NCBI RefSeq assembly: GCF_029767755.1
Contig: NZ_JARUQS010000002.1
Coordinates: forward strand, 186,808-250,807
Source of the DNA: Thiomicrorhabdus sp. zzn3
GTDB lineage: Bacteria; Pseudomonadota; Gammaproteobacteria; Thiomicrospirales; Thiomicrospiraceae
Direction of reading: 5' to 3'
DNA length: 64,000 bases
The position numbers and the translations under genes are program-made. The notes beneath the pieces were generated by a model, which had not been told where the DNA came from, made no database searches, and worked only from the letters and a program-made list of their open reading frames with translations. Positions 27,470 through 36,013 of this stretch are shown here, piece after piece (positions within the stretch are counted from its first letter, which is position 1; every line of letters begins with the position of its first letter).

Positions 27470-28294
27470 ATGCCACATGCTATTCAATCACACCTTCACA
27501 CCCACGACCATTACACGGAAAGTGGGGAACATTTAATTTCTAAGGAAGCGACATTTGCGGATGTCGGCAGCTGGCTGAAGCGGGGATGGATGGACATTGC
27601 ACACGCCCCTTTGGCTTCTCTGTTTTACGGTCTGGTGATGACACTGTTTGTGATGACCGTTTATCTGTTTTTTCAGGAAAATCCCATTTTAATGTTTACG
27701 GTTGCCACCTCGTTTGTGATGATTGCGCCGTTTTTGGCCACCGGGCTTTACTCGGTTGCTCATCAGCTCGAAAAAGGTGAGTCTCCGGATCTGATTCATT
27801 CTCTGACGGCGTGGCGGCATAATGTCACCGAGTTTGCGCTGTTTGCGGTGGCGTTAGGTATCATTATCGCCATCTGGTCGCGAATTACGCCGCTTATTGC
27901 CGGGATTGTCAAAGCACAATCTTTGCTGATCGTGGATCCAGATATGGGGGTCATGGGTTTTCTAACTTCCGATGCCGGGATGCAGTTTATGATCGCCTTT
28001 ATGATCATTGGTGCGGCGGTAGCGGCTTTTGTCTTTGCCGTCAGTGTGGTGACTATTCCACTGCTGCTGCGTGATCAAAATATTGGCGTGATTTCCAGCA
28101 TGATCATCAGTTGGAAAGTGGTGATGGAAAATAAAGCCGTGATGGCGTTATGGGCGTTGACGATCGGAGTACTGTTGGCTGTCGGCTTGCTCACATTGGG
28201 CTTGGCTATGGTGGTGGTCATGCCATTGTTAGGTTACGCCAGTTGGCATGCGTTCACCGATCTGGTGCAAATTGAAGACCCGGTTAATCAATAA
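27470..28294 (+). CDS. DUF2189 integral membrane protein
   Basis: A 274-residue membrane protein from ATG 27470, with the strong ribosome site AGGGAGGAAG (a TTG at 27446 in the same frame is rejected). A His-rich N-terminus (HLHTHDHYTESGEH) precedes about six membrane helices, and the WLKRGWMDIAHAPLASLFYGLV segment is the DUF2189 hallmark. In other bacteria such proteins are often annotated as potential cytochrome c oxidase subunit-like; the role is unknown. A terminator follows directly. Confidence 0.85.
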   Translation: MPHAIQSHLHTHDHYTESGEHLISKEATFADVGSWLKRGWMDIAHAPLASLFYGLVMTLFVMTVYLFFQENPILMFTVATSFVMIAPFLATGLYSVAHQLEKGESPDLIHSLTAWRHNVTEFALFAVALGIIIAIWSRITPLIAGIVKAQSLLIVDPDMGVMGFLTSDAGMQFMIAFMIIGAAVAAFVFAVSVVTIPLLLRDQNIGVISSMIISWKVVMENKAVMALWALTIGVLLAVGLLTLGLAMVVVMPLLGYASWHAFTDLVQIEDPVNQ

Positions 28295-28319
28295 GGTTCA
28301 GAGATGCATAAATTATTCA

Positions 28320-28346
28320 GGCCACATGATTATGTGGCCTTTTTAG
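28320..28346. terminator. Bidirectional terminator
   Basis: GGCCACAT-GATT-ATGTGGCC followed by TTTTTAGTTTT. An eight-pair stem lies between the convergent DUF2189 gene and the GGDEF/EAL gene that ends at 28343. Confidence 0.88.
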
Positions 28347-30145
28347 TTTTGGGCCATGTTGTGGTTTGTTACAAAGTCTTCAAATTCTTCTTCTGGCACG
28401 GGTGGACTCCAATGATAGCCCTGGAAGTGACGTCCTCCGTTTTCAAGTAAAAAGGCTAGTTGTTGTTCTGTTTCCACGCCTTCAGAAACTACGTTTAATT
28501 GCAAAGCGTCTGCCATTTTGAGTATGGCCTTAACTATTTGAATGTCGTCCTGATCGTCTGGCAGTTCCTTAATAAAACTGCGATCGATTTTGATTTCGTC
28601 GACCGGCAAACGCTTCAGATAACTCAATGAGGCGAATCCGGTACCAAAATCGTCAATAGAGAGGCGAATTCCCATTTCTCTGAGTCGCTGCATTTTATTC
28701 ACCGAACTGTCCATGCTCTCCAGCATGACACTTTCGGTTAATTCCAGTTTCAGATAACGCGGATCGATTTCGTAAAAATCGATTAGAGTTTGTAACTCTT
28801 CGACAAAATTATCTTGGTGGAACTGTTTAACACTGACATTGACTGCCAGGGTTAACTGGCCCAATTCCGGCTCTTTTTGCCAGAAAGAGAGGGTGTTTAA
28901 AGCGCTATGAATGACCCAATCACTGATGGTATGGATTAAACCACTCTGTTCAGCCAAAGGAATAAAACAGTCCGGCGCGACGGCACCTAATTTACTATTT
29001 TTCCATCTGAGTAAGGCTTCGGCACCATTGACCCTATTTTGCGCATCCATGATCGGTTGAAATACAAGATAGAGTTCGTTTCTGGCAATGGCAAAATTTA
29101 ATTGGTTAATCATCTCAGTACGACTGTCCAGCTGCTCTTGCATTTCTGGAGTAAAAAACAGTAACTGATTAACGCCTTTCTTTTTGGCTTTATACATGGC
29201 CACTTCGGCATGTTTCAAAATTTCTTCGAGAGAAATGGTTTGCTTTCCTGAAAACAGGGTAATGCCGCTACTGATCGAGGCGCGGTGTAACCAGTTTTGG
29301 GTTTCTTCCAGAATTTGCAGTGGCAGATTAAACGGTTGATTTAGCCTTGAAAGCAAGCATTCAAACTGGTTTTCCAGATAGTGTTGGGCCAGTTTAGGGT
29401 CTGTGGTAGGGCAGCGAATGAGCATGGCAAATTCATCGCCCCCCATTCTGATAAAAGCGGGAGCGTCATTAAATTTAACCAGCTGAAGGTCATTAACGCA
29501 GTTTTGATCCTGTTGTTGTAACCTTCGGGTTAATTTCAGCAGAAGTTTGTCGCCGATTTCGTGGCCCTGAGTGTCATTTAAGGCTTTAAAGTGGTCGATA
29601 TCGAAAAGCATAAAGGCGTAGATGCCTTGATGATGATCTTTTTCCAACCACTGATTGAACTGCTGTTTTAGCCAGCTTCGGTTCGGTAAATGGGTCAGTT
29701 CGTCGAAATAGGCGAGTTGATAGACGCGTTTTTGGCTTTTAACTTTGTCTGTAACATCTTCGGCAATGCCTAAAAGACCATCAAACTGGCCTTTAGAGTC
29801 ATAAATTTTAACTTTAGTGATTTCAAGGATATGTTCTTTTCCGTCAGTAAAGAGAAGGTGTTCAATGGTTTTATGCGGTTTAGGCTGTTTAATGGCCTCA
29901 CGGTCTGATTGCATGCAGGCTTGGGCAATATCCTCGGGATAGAGCTCCGAATAGTGTTCGGCGCTGAGAAACTGCACTTCTGGAATCCCTACAGATTCAC
30001 AGAACCAACGGTTTACAAACTCCATTTTACCTTGGGTATTTTGTAACCAGATGCCAAATGGTACGTGGTCTAAAATAACTCGAAGTTGGTTTCGTGTCCG
30101 GGAATCGCTTAATTGTGATGTAACTTGTTCTACTTGTACTGACAT
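28343..30145 (-). CDS. PAS-GGDEF-EAL c-di-GMP signalling protein
   Basis: A 600-residue cytoplasmic protein. A PAS domain (about 18-135) is followed by GGDEF (about 140-320) with intact MGGDEF at 234-239, and by EAL (about 345-595) with intact EALLRW (EAL 375-377), LELTES and DDFGTGFASLSYL, and KIDRSFI. Both catalytic motifs are complete, so synthesis, hydrolysis or a switch is possible. No inhibitory RxxD I-site precedes GGDEF. The PAS domain would sense a small ligand or redox state. There are no membrane segments. It is monocistronic, with TAGGG before the ATG. Confidence 0.93.
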   Translation of the reverse strand: MSVQVEQVTSQLSDSRTRNQLRVILDHVPFGIWLQNTQGKMEFVNRWFCESVGIPEVQFLSAEHYSELYPEDIAQACMQSDREAIKQPKPHKTIEHLLFTDGKEHILEITKVKIYDSKGQFDGLLGIAEDVTDKVKSQKRVYQLAYFDELTHLPNRSWLKQQFNQWLEKDHHQGIYAFMLFDIDHFKALNDTQGHEIGDKLLLKLTRRLQQQDQNCVNDLQLVKFNDAPAFIRMGGDEFAMLIRCPTTDPKLAQHYLENQFECLLSRLNQPFNLPLQILEETQNWLHRASISSGITLFSGKQTISLEEILKHAEVAMYKAKKKGVNQLLFFTPEMQEQLDSRTEMINQLNFAIARNELYLVFQPIMDAQNRVNGAEALLRWKNSKLGAVAPDCFIPLAEQSGLIHTISDWVIHSALNTLSFWQKEPELGQLTLAVNVSVKQFHQDNFVEELQTLIDFYEIDPRYLKLELTESVMLESMDSSVNKMQRLREMGIRLSIDDFGTGFASLSYLKRLPVDEIKIDRSFIKELPDDQDDIQIVKAILKMADALQLNVVSEGVETEQQLAFLLENGGRHFQGYHWSPPVPEEEFEDFVTNHNMAQN

Positions 30146-30234
30146 AAAACCCTACCCAGTGAATGTCTGTATTAGAACTGATGGGCGGTTTTATTACAAA
30201 TAATTTGCTAAAAAATACGTTTTTTTGCTTAATT

Positions 30235-30732
30235 TTATCTAATAGGAAAGGAGGTTTTATCGACGACTTTGCGGAGCACAAAACTGGTGTGCACACCGCT
30301 AACACCGGGAATTTGTGTCAGATGATTGAGTAGCAAATCCTGGTAAGCTTCCAGATCTTTTACCACCACTTTTAACTGGTAATCGGCACTTTGGCCGGTC
30401 AATAGCAAACACTCAAGCACATTCGGCAGGGCGCGCACCGCTTTTTCAAACTCTTCAAAACGTTCTTGAGTGTGTTTATCCATTGAGATATGAACCAGAG
30501 CCATTAAATCTAACCCGAGCTTTTTAGCATCCAGCAGGGTTCGATAGCCGATAATGAGTCCTGACTCTTCTAATGCTTTAAAGCGTCTCAAACAGGCTGA
30601 GGGGGAGAGGCCGATTTGATCCGCTATTTCCTGGTTGGTTAAACGCCCGTTATTTTGCAGGGCATCCAATATCGCCAGATCGTATTGATCAAGCGACACT
30701 TGGGAGCGGCTTTGCTGATTTTTTACAGGCAT
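30235..30732 (-). CDS. Lrp/AsnC-family transcription regulator
   Basis: A 165-residue regulator with an N-terminal winged helix (LDQYDLAILDALQNNGRLTNQEIADQIGLSPSACLRRFKALE, residues about 14-55) and a C-terminal RAM/AsnC ligand domain (LVHISMDKHTQERFEEFEKAV, LTGQSADYQLKVVV, IPGVSGVHTSFVLRKV). Lrp-type proteins respond to amino acids. It is divergent from leuA across a 172-base AT-rich gap, so control of leuA and of itself by leucine or related amino acids is a reasonable inference. Confidence 0.93.
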   Translation of the reverse strand: MPVKNQQSRSQVSLDQYDLAILDALQNNGRLTNQEIADQIGLSPSACLRRFKALEESGLIIGYRTLLDAKKLGLDLMALVHISMDKHTQERFEEFEKAVRALPNVLECLLLTGQSADYQLKVVVKDLEAYQDLLLNHLTQIPGVSGVHTSFVLRKVVDKTSFPIR

Positions 30733-30904
30733 AAAATAACTTAAAATTTAAATAAAATAGAATATAGTATTTGTATTATATATAAAAATGAAATTTTATT
30801 GCCTATAAAGTGTTTTTTAATAAATGGTTTGCAATAAAATTTTTAGATGTCACGGTTACAATATTTTTCAATTGTTTAGAAAATCAGAATTTGAGTAACC
30901 GTTT

Positions 30905-32566
30905 ATGAATCCCAGTAAATATCATCGCACCCCTACACCGGAATTAGTCGATCGGCAATGGCCTAATCGCCAACTTACCCAAGCGCCAATTTGGGTGAGT
31001 GTGGATCTGCGTGACGGTAATCAGGCATTAGCCAATCCAATGACGGTAGAACAAAAACTGGCGCTGTGGGAACAGTTAGTGGCCATGGGATTCAAAACGA
31101 TTGAGGTCGGTTTCCCGTCTGCCAGTCAGCCGGAGTATGAATTTACTCGTCGTTTGATTGAAGAAAAGCGCATTCCGGATGATGTGACGATTCAGGTTTT
31201 GGTTCAGGCCAGAGAACATTTGATCGAACGCACTTATGAAGCTCTGCGCGGCGTAAAAAAAGCCGTGATCCATGTCTATAACACCACCTCGGTTGTGCAG
31301 CGCGAAAATGTGTTCGAAAAATCCAAGGATGAAATCAAAGCGATGGCGGTGCAGGGGGCTAAATGGGTACAGGAGTATGCCGCTAAAGCAGACCAGACCC
31401 ATCCAGGTTCGGAATGGGTGTTTCAATACTCTCCCGAGAGTTTTTCGCAAACGGAAACCGACTATGCGGTGGAGGTGTGCGAAGCGGTGATGGCTGTATG
31501 GAATCCTACTCCGGATAATCCGTGTATTTTGAATTTGCCGGCAACGGTGGAAAGCACCTCACCAAATCGTTTTGCGGATCAGGTCGAGTATTTTATTCGC
31601 CATCTTTCCAACCGGGAATCGGCGATTATTTCGGTGCATACGCATAATGACCGTGGCTGTGCGGTGGCCGCAGCCGAATTGGCGCTATTAGCCGGTGCCG
31701 ATCGCGTTGAGGGTACTTTGCTGGGGAATGGCGAACGCACCGGAAACATGGATATCGTCACTTTGGCGATGAATTTGTATAGCGAAGGCATCGACCCGAA
31801 ATTGGATCTGGCGCATCCGGATCAGTGGATTACCGTGGTGGAATCGGTCACGCAGATCAAAACCCACCCTCGTCATCCATGGGTGGGGGAAGTGGTCTAT
31901 ACCGCCTATTCCGGAAGTCATCAGGATGCGATCCGCAAATGCTTGCTTAAGCAACAGGAAAACGCTCCTTGGAATGTGGCGTATCTGCCGATTGATCCCA
32001 AGGATTTGGGACGAGATTATGAAGCAATTATTCGCGTCAACAGTCAATCCGGAAAAGCGGGATCCGCCTTTGTTCTCGCCCAAGAGTATGGATTAAATTT
32101 GCCTAAATGGGTACAGTTGGACTTTGCTCCGATTGCGCAAAATTTGGCAGAAAAGCAGGGTGGGGTGGTCAGCCATAAGGATTTATACATGGCTTTTTCT
32201 GAACACTACTCGTTAGATCAAGCCGTCATCCAATTGAATCACTATCAGTTGGACCGTGTGAATGGCCAGGAACAGTTGAGTATTGAAATTGATGGTGAAC
32301 TTTGGAAGGGGCATGGTAACGGAACCTTAAGTGCCCTTTGTGATGCTTGGCAGCAACGTACCGGTGAAGCCATCGATGTATTGGATTATTCAGAGCATGC
32401 GGTCCATTTAATTGATCAACCGACACTGCCTAACAGTGGCAAGGAAGCTAAAGCGATTGCTTATGTCTATTTGCAATCTCAGCAGCGTAAAGCTGTGGGC
32501 GTAGCAATGGCTGAGGATTCGGTCTCCGCGATGATTCTGGCGCTGCTTAAGGGATTACAGGCTTAG
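30905..32566 (+). CDS. leuA: 2-isopropylmalate synthase
   Basis: A 553-residue enzyme that condenses acetyl-CoA with 2-oxoisovalerate, the first step of leucine synthesis. The DRE-TIM catalytic domain has [14 protein letters not shown], the [12 protein letters not shown] metal site and [10 protein letters not shown]. The C-terminal allosteric LeuA dimer domain ends near residue 550. Its length and the N-terminal [15 protein letters not shown] motif fit the longer yeast-like LeuA type. It is a single gene, divergent from an Lrp regulator, and closed by a terminator. The rest of the leu operon is not here. Confidence 0.95.
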   Translation: MNPSKYHRTPTPELVDRQWPNRQLTQAPIWVSVDLRDGNQALANPMTVEQKLALWEQLVAMGFKTIEVGFPSASQPEYEFTRRLIEEKRIPDDVTIQVLVQAREHLIERTYEALRGVKKAVIHVYNTTSVVQRENVFEKSKDEIKAMAVQGAKWVQEYAAKADQTHPGSEWVFQYSPESFSQTETDYAVEVCEAVMAVWNPTPDNPCILNLPATVESTSPNRFADQVEYFIRHLSNRESAIISVHTHNDRGCAVAAAELALLAGADRVEGTLLGNGERTGNMDIVTLAMNLYSEGIDPKLDLAHPDQWITVVESVTQIKTHPRHPWVGEVVYTAYSGSHQDAIRKCLLKQQENAPWNVAYLPIDPKDLGRDYEAIIRVNSQSGKAGSAFVLAQEYGLNLPKWVQLDFAPIAQNLAEKQGGVVSHKDLYMAFSEHYSLDQAVIQLNHYQLDRVNGQEQLSIEIDGELWKGHGNGTLSALCDAWQQRTGEAIDVLDYSEHAVHLIDQPTLPNSGKEAKAIAYVYLQSQQRKAVGVAMAEDSVSAMILALLKGLQA

Positions 32567-32612
32567 GCATTTAACCGGTTTAAATAACCAGGCCTATTGA
32601 ATTCCACGTGAA

Positions 32613-32648
32613 AAAAACCGCCAGAGACTCCGTCAATGGCGGTTTTTT
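32613..32648. terminator. Bidirectional terminator after leuA
   Basis: AAAAACCGCCA and TGGCGGTTTTT form an eleven-pair stem with a 13-base loop and T-runs in both directions. It lies between leuA and the convergent rhodanese gene. Confidence 0.9.
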
Positions 32649-32693
32649 TACTGGGTTTAAATACAATTAACCGTTTATGAAAAGCCGAGAGTC

Positions 32694-33281
32694 TTATTTT
32701 TCGAAATAGGCTTTTTCTTTGTCGATTTTATAGGTCCATGGGTAGCCGTTGTATTTCCAGCCATTTTTCAAGCGGTAACCTTTATGTTCACCCTCTTTCA
32801 GTTTGCTACCTTCAAAACCGTCGGTCATGATATAAACATTTTTGTAACCGTATTGATCCAGCATTTTTGCAGCCGGTTGCGCACGGGTCGCGCCAGAACG
32901 ACACATAATCACGAAAGTCGATTCCTTATCTGCGCCTAGATCAAACAGCTTTTCTTCAAATTCGGTAATAAATTTATCATTCAGAAGTGAGCGGTAACGC
33001 GGTTTTTTGTCATCCATGGCGTCGTATTTGAAAAAAACCGAAGGGATCATGATTTGCGCCATTGGGGTGTAACCGACAAATTGCCATTCTGCAGGTGTAC
33101 GAACATCAACCAGAATCACGCTTGGATCTTTTTTCATCATTTCATAGGTTTCTTTAGCGTCCACATACAATCCTTGCGGAGTACGTTTTTTTGGGTCGCT
33201 AGGTTCTGGTGAAGCAAAAGCACTCACCGCAGCAAACGAAAGAACGGTTGCCATAGCGGCACCAATAATACGCTTTTTCAT
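32694..33281 (-). CDS. Periplasmic rhodanese-domain protein
   Basis: A 195-residue protein with a signal peptide (cleavage near AFAS) and a single rhodanese domain. The active-site loop is CRSGATR with catalytic Cys127, preceded by VILVDVRTPAEW. It could carry persulfide sulfur in the periplasm, consistent with a sulfur-oxidising lifestyle, though the substrate is unknown. The C-terminal KNGWKYNGYPW tail is typical of exported rhodaneses of this size. GAGG precedes the ATG. It is a single gene, with an AT-rich promoter region shared with the divergent Na/Pi transporter. Confidence 0.88.
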   Translation of the reverse strand: MKKRIIGAAMATVLSFAAVSAFASPEPSDPKKRTPQGLYVDAKETYEMMKKDPSVILVDVRTPAEWQFVGYTPMAQIMIPSVFFKYDAMDDKKPRYRSLLNDKFITEFEEKLFDLGADKESTFVIMCRSGATRAQPAAKMLDQYGYKNVYIMTDGFEGSKLKEGEHKGYRLKNGWKYNGYPWTYKIDKEKAYFEK

Positions 33282-33510
33282 AGTAAAACCTCGTAGTAGT
33301 TAAGTAATTAGTGGCTAATTTATAACAATATATAAGAATATAGTAATATAAATATTCGATTTATTAATAAACAAATTCTATTCTTATTGATTAATAAATT
33401 TTTTAAATATATTAATCACTTATACCAATCGTCACTTAATTGTTACCCTGGCGCGTGAATGGTTTATGATGGCTGGATAACCCTTTTGATATTGATAAAG
33501 CTTTTGACCC

Positions 33511-35334
33511 ATGATCCATTCCGTTTTTGATAGAAAATTGCATTTTTGGCTCATACTGGGCGGATTAGTCTGTCTTATGATGTTTTCTGATCTGAGTTAT
33601 TCAGCACAAAATTTAACGGATTCGGGCATTAATTTAGATTGGTTCGTCATGCTGATGGAGTTGTTAGGCGGACTGGCGCTGTTTTTGTACGGCATGGAAA
33701 AGATGATCAAAGGCCTATTGGTGATTGCCGGAGATCAAATGAAGTCCATGCTGGCTAAATTAACAACCAATCGTGTTATGGGGGCGTTGACGGGAGCGGG
33801 AGTAACGGCGGTCATTCAATCCTCTTCGGTCACCAGTGTCTTGACGGTGGGGTTTGTTTCGGCTGGATTAATGACCGCGTCGCAGGCAGCCGGCGTGGTT
33901 ATGGGGGCCAATTTAGGGACAACAGTGACTGCCCAAATTGTGGCGTTTAAAGTTACAAACTTTGCACTTTTATTAATCGCAGTGGGTTTTTCTATCCAGT
34001 TTTTAGCCAAACTTCGTAAAAAAGTGGCGATTGGTGAGCTGTTGATGGGCTTTGGACTGATTTTTTTTGGTATGAATCTGATGGGGGAAGGAATGGCTCC
34101 GCTGCGGGATTATGAGCCGTTTTTGACACTGATAAGAGAGTTACAAAACCCCTTTTGGGGGATTTTTATCGGTATGGTGTTTACCGCATTGATTCAATCC
34201 TCTTCGGCGACGATTGCGATTGTGATTGTGATGGCGAGTAATGGTTTTTTAACGTTGCCAGCTGGAATCGCTTTAGCAATGGGAGCGAATATAGGAACCA
34301 CAATTACCGCGTTATTAGCCACGATTGGCAAATCCAGAGAAGCCTTGCGCACAGCGCTGATTCATGTCCAATTTAATTTACTCGCGGTATTAATTTGGTT
34401 GCCCTTTATTCCGGAGCTTTCTCAGCTTTCAATTTGGATTTCTGCTCATGATTATGCGGATAACGAGGTCATGATGTTGTTGGCGGAAAACACCCCTCGC
34501 GAAATTGCCAATGCCAATACCTTGTTTAATTTGATCAGTTTAGTGGTGTTTTTACCGGCGATTCCTTTGTTTTTATGGGTCGTTAATAAATTGGTTCCGG
34601 TGTTAGCCGAAGAGAAAGGGGGAGGTGAATTTAAAGCTGAATTTTTGGATGAATCGCTGCTTTCGGATCCGAGTTTGGCAATGAAGGCGGTGAAATTAGA
34701 GTTAGAGCATTACCAAAAGCCGTTGGATTTATTTTATAAACGCAGTTTGGCGCAGATTGCTTCACCTAATATGGATAAGTTGAGTCGTGAAGATTTAATG
34801 ATTCGCCGCCTAAGGGCTTATCAGGAAAAAATCCTTAGTTATTTAGGCCGGGCGGGCCAGGTCGAAATGTCCGCAGAAGAGCAGCATGAGCACTTTAAGC
34901 TTATGAATGTCCTGAATAATTTGGAATCGATGCTTGAAAGCATGCAATCTAATATTCTCTCGGTAGCTCATGAAATGATCGAAGAGGACATTAAGCCGAG
35001 TGAAACCATGCAGAATTTGGTTGGTCAATTAAGTTCTGAGGTTGGCAGGGCCATGGATAATGCGTTGTTAAGTATTTACAAGCAGGACTCCGAAGCGGCT
35101 CTCGAAGTGATCGCGATTAAACCGACGATTGATCATTTGATTCAAGAAGCGTTAGCACACCAAATTCGTCACTTTACTCCTAATGAAATGCGTTTAAAAG
35201 TATTTCGTTATGAGATGCAGTTTGTTGACGGATTAAAACAACTTCACACTTTGTCAAAACGGATTGCCCGTCAACAGTTATCAGAAATTTCCAAAGAGTC
35301 AGGATCAGACAGTAGTTCTAAAGTGATTAGTTAA
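33511..35334 (+). CDS. Na+/phosphate cotransporter with PhoU-like tail
   Basis: A 607-residue PNaS-family transporter. Two inverted repeats carry the signature QSSS (GVTAVIQSSSVTSVL and FTALIQSSSATIAI), each followed by a GANLGTT or GANIGTT motif, in eight to nine membrane helices up to about residue 365. The remaining 240 residues are helical and PhoU-like (LMIRRLRAYQEKILSYLGR, LNNLESMLESM), probably regulating uptake. It resembles YjbB-type phosphate carriers. The ribosome site is weak. A phosphate-selective-type porin occurs 5 kb away. Confidence 0.9.
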   Translation: MIHSVFDRKLHFWLILGGLVCLMMFSDLSYSAQNLTDSGINLDWFVMLMELLGGLALFLYGMEKMIKGLLVIAGDQMKSMLAKLTTNRVMGALTGAGVTAVIQSSSVTSVLTVGFVSAGLMTASQAAGVVMGANLGTTVTAQIVAFKVTNFALLLIAVGFSIQFLAKLRKKVAIGELLMGFGLIFFGMNLMGEGMAPLRDYEPFLTLIRELQNPFWGIFIGMVFTALIQSSSATIAIVIVMASNGFLTLPAGIALAMGANIGTTITALLATIGKSREALRTALIHVQFNLLAVLIWLPFIPELSQLSIWISAHDYADNEVMMLLAENTPREIANANTLFNLISLVVFLPAIPLFLWVVNKLVPVLAEEKGGGEFKAEFLDESLLSDPSLAMKAVKLELEHYQKPLDLFYKRSLAQIASPNMDKLSREDLMIRRLRAYQEKILSYLGRAGQVEMSAEEQHEHFKLMNVLNNLESMLESMQSNILSVAHEMIEEDIKPSETMQNLVGQLSSEVGRAMDNALLSIYKQDSEAALEVIAIKPTIDHLIQEALAHQIRHFTPNEMRLKVFRYEMQFVDGLKQLHTLSKRIARQQLSEISKESGSDSSSKVIS

Positions 35335-35479
35335 TGTTTGTTTTACTTAAAACGGCATCGAATAGAAGCTAGGCTAATTGATTAAAATTTAATCAATCGG
35401 TGCAAAAATTAGACGCAAATAAACGGGGGTTGAAGAGGTTTTTTTAGCGGTTTGATGCAAAAACTTTGGGTTTTTGTAA

Positions 35480-35500
35480 AAATCGCCTTATAGGCGATTT
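35480..35500. terminator. Hairpin downstream of Na/Pi transporter
   Basis: AAATCGCCT-TAT-AGGCGATTT is a perfect nine-pair stem with a three-base loop. A T-run follows only on the minus strand, so its role as terminator for the plus-strand gene is uncertain. Confidence 0.5.
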
Positions 35501-35536
35501 AAATGAGGATTTTTAATTTTTTTGCGTTTTTTATTA

Positions 35537-35552
35537 GGTTTCACGTGAAACA
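35537..35552. promoter_or_regulatory. parS-like site 2 (intergenic)
   Basis: GGTTTCACGTGAAACA matches the parS consensus at 15 of 16 positions (first base G). It contains a perfect 14-base palindrome, and it is the only intergenic copy. Confidence 0.8.
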
Positions 35553-35687
35553 CCGGGGTTATGGCAAAGACCGGATTGTGTAAGATTGTGATTGATGATG
35601 TGTTTACTTTGAGAACGACGTGTTTCTGAAAATCAGAAATAATCCGTTTAATATCGGTTAAAGCAAGTGGGAAGGGAGTGATTTTAC

Positions 35688-35945
35688 ATGCAACAAACAG
35701 AACATCTATTATTCAAACCATCTCAAAGTAGTGTTTTGGGATGGTGTTTACTCTCGGTTTCCATTCTATCATCAGGCTGTACTTCGCATCATTTTGCAAA
35801 CAAACAGGGACAAAGTGAAACACAGTTTCTCCAGGATAAAGCCTATTGCCAAGGATTGGCGACAGGGCAAGGAGAAGGGCAGACAGAGGGACAACGCCTA
35901 ATCCCATATGATGAGTGTATGCGTAAACTTGGTTATACTGAGTAA
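35688..35945 (+). CDS. Small lipoprotein of unknown function
   Basis: An 85-residue protein with a lipobox LSSGC (Cys31) after a hydrophobic stretch (VLGWCLLSVSILSS). The mature part is about 55 residues with Gly/Gln repeats (ATGQGEGQTEGQRL) and the final YDECMRKLGYTE, a motif common in small lipoproteins with a paired Cys (YCQGLA...ECMRKLG). A good GGGAAGGGAG site precedes ATG 35688 by about ten bases. Function unknown. Confidence 0.75.
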   Translation: MQQTEHLLFKPSQSSVLGWCLLSVSILSSGCTSHHFANKQGQSETQFLQDKAYCQGLATGQGEGQTEGQRLIPYDECMRKLGYTE

Positions 35946-36013
35946 AAAGCCTTATTTACCCTCAGATTGAATCAGGGTAGGTTTAAGTAACATAATCACT
36001 TGCGGTCACTAGT

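Larger units (their letters stand above)
35335..35687. other. Gene-free stretch with hairpin and parS-like site
   Basis: An AT-rich spacer after the Na/Pi transporter. It contains a nine-pair hairpin at 35480-35500 (AAATCGCCT-TAT-AGGCGATTT) and a parS-like palindrome at 35537-35552. No gene is seen. It probably also holds the promoter of the small lipoprotein gene at 35688. Confidence 0.7.

Noticed and set aside
32598-32613. TTCCACGTGAAA as a further parS site
   Set aside because: Only the core and one arm match; the other arm is lost, and the sequence abuts the leuA terminator A-run.
35959-35979. ACCCT...AGGGT hairpin after the small lipoprotein gene as a terminator
   Set aside because: The stem needs a two-base bulge and there is no T-run; too weak to call.
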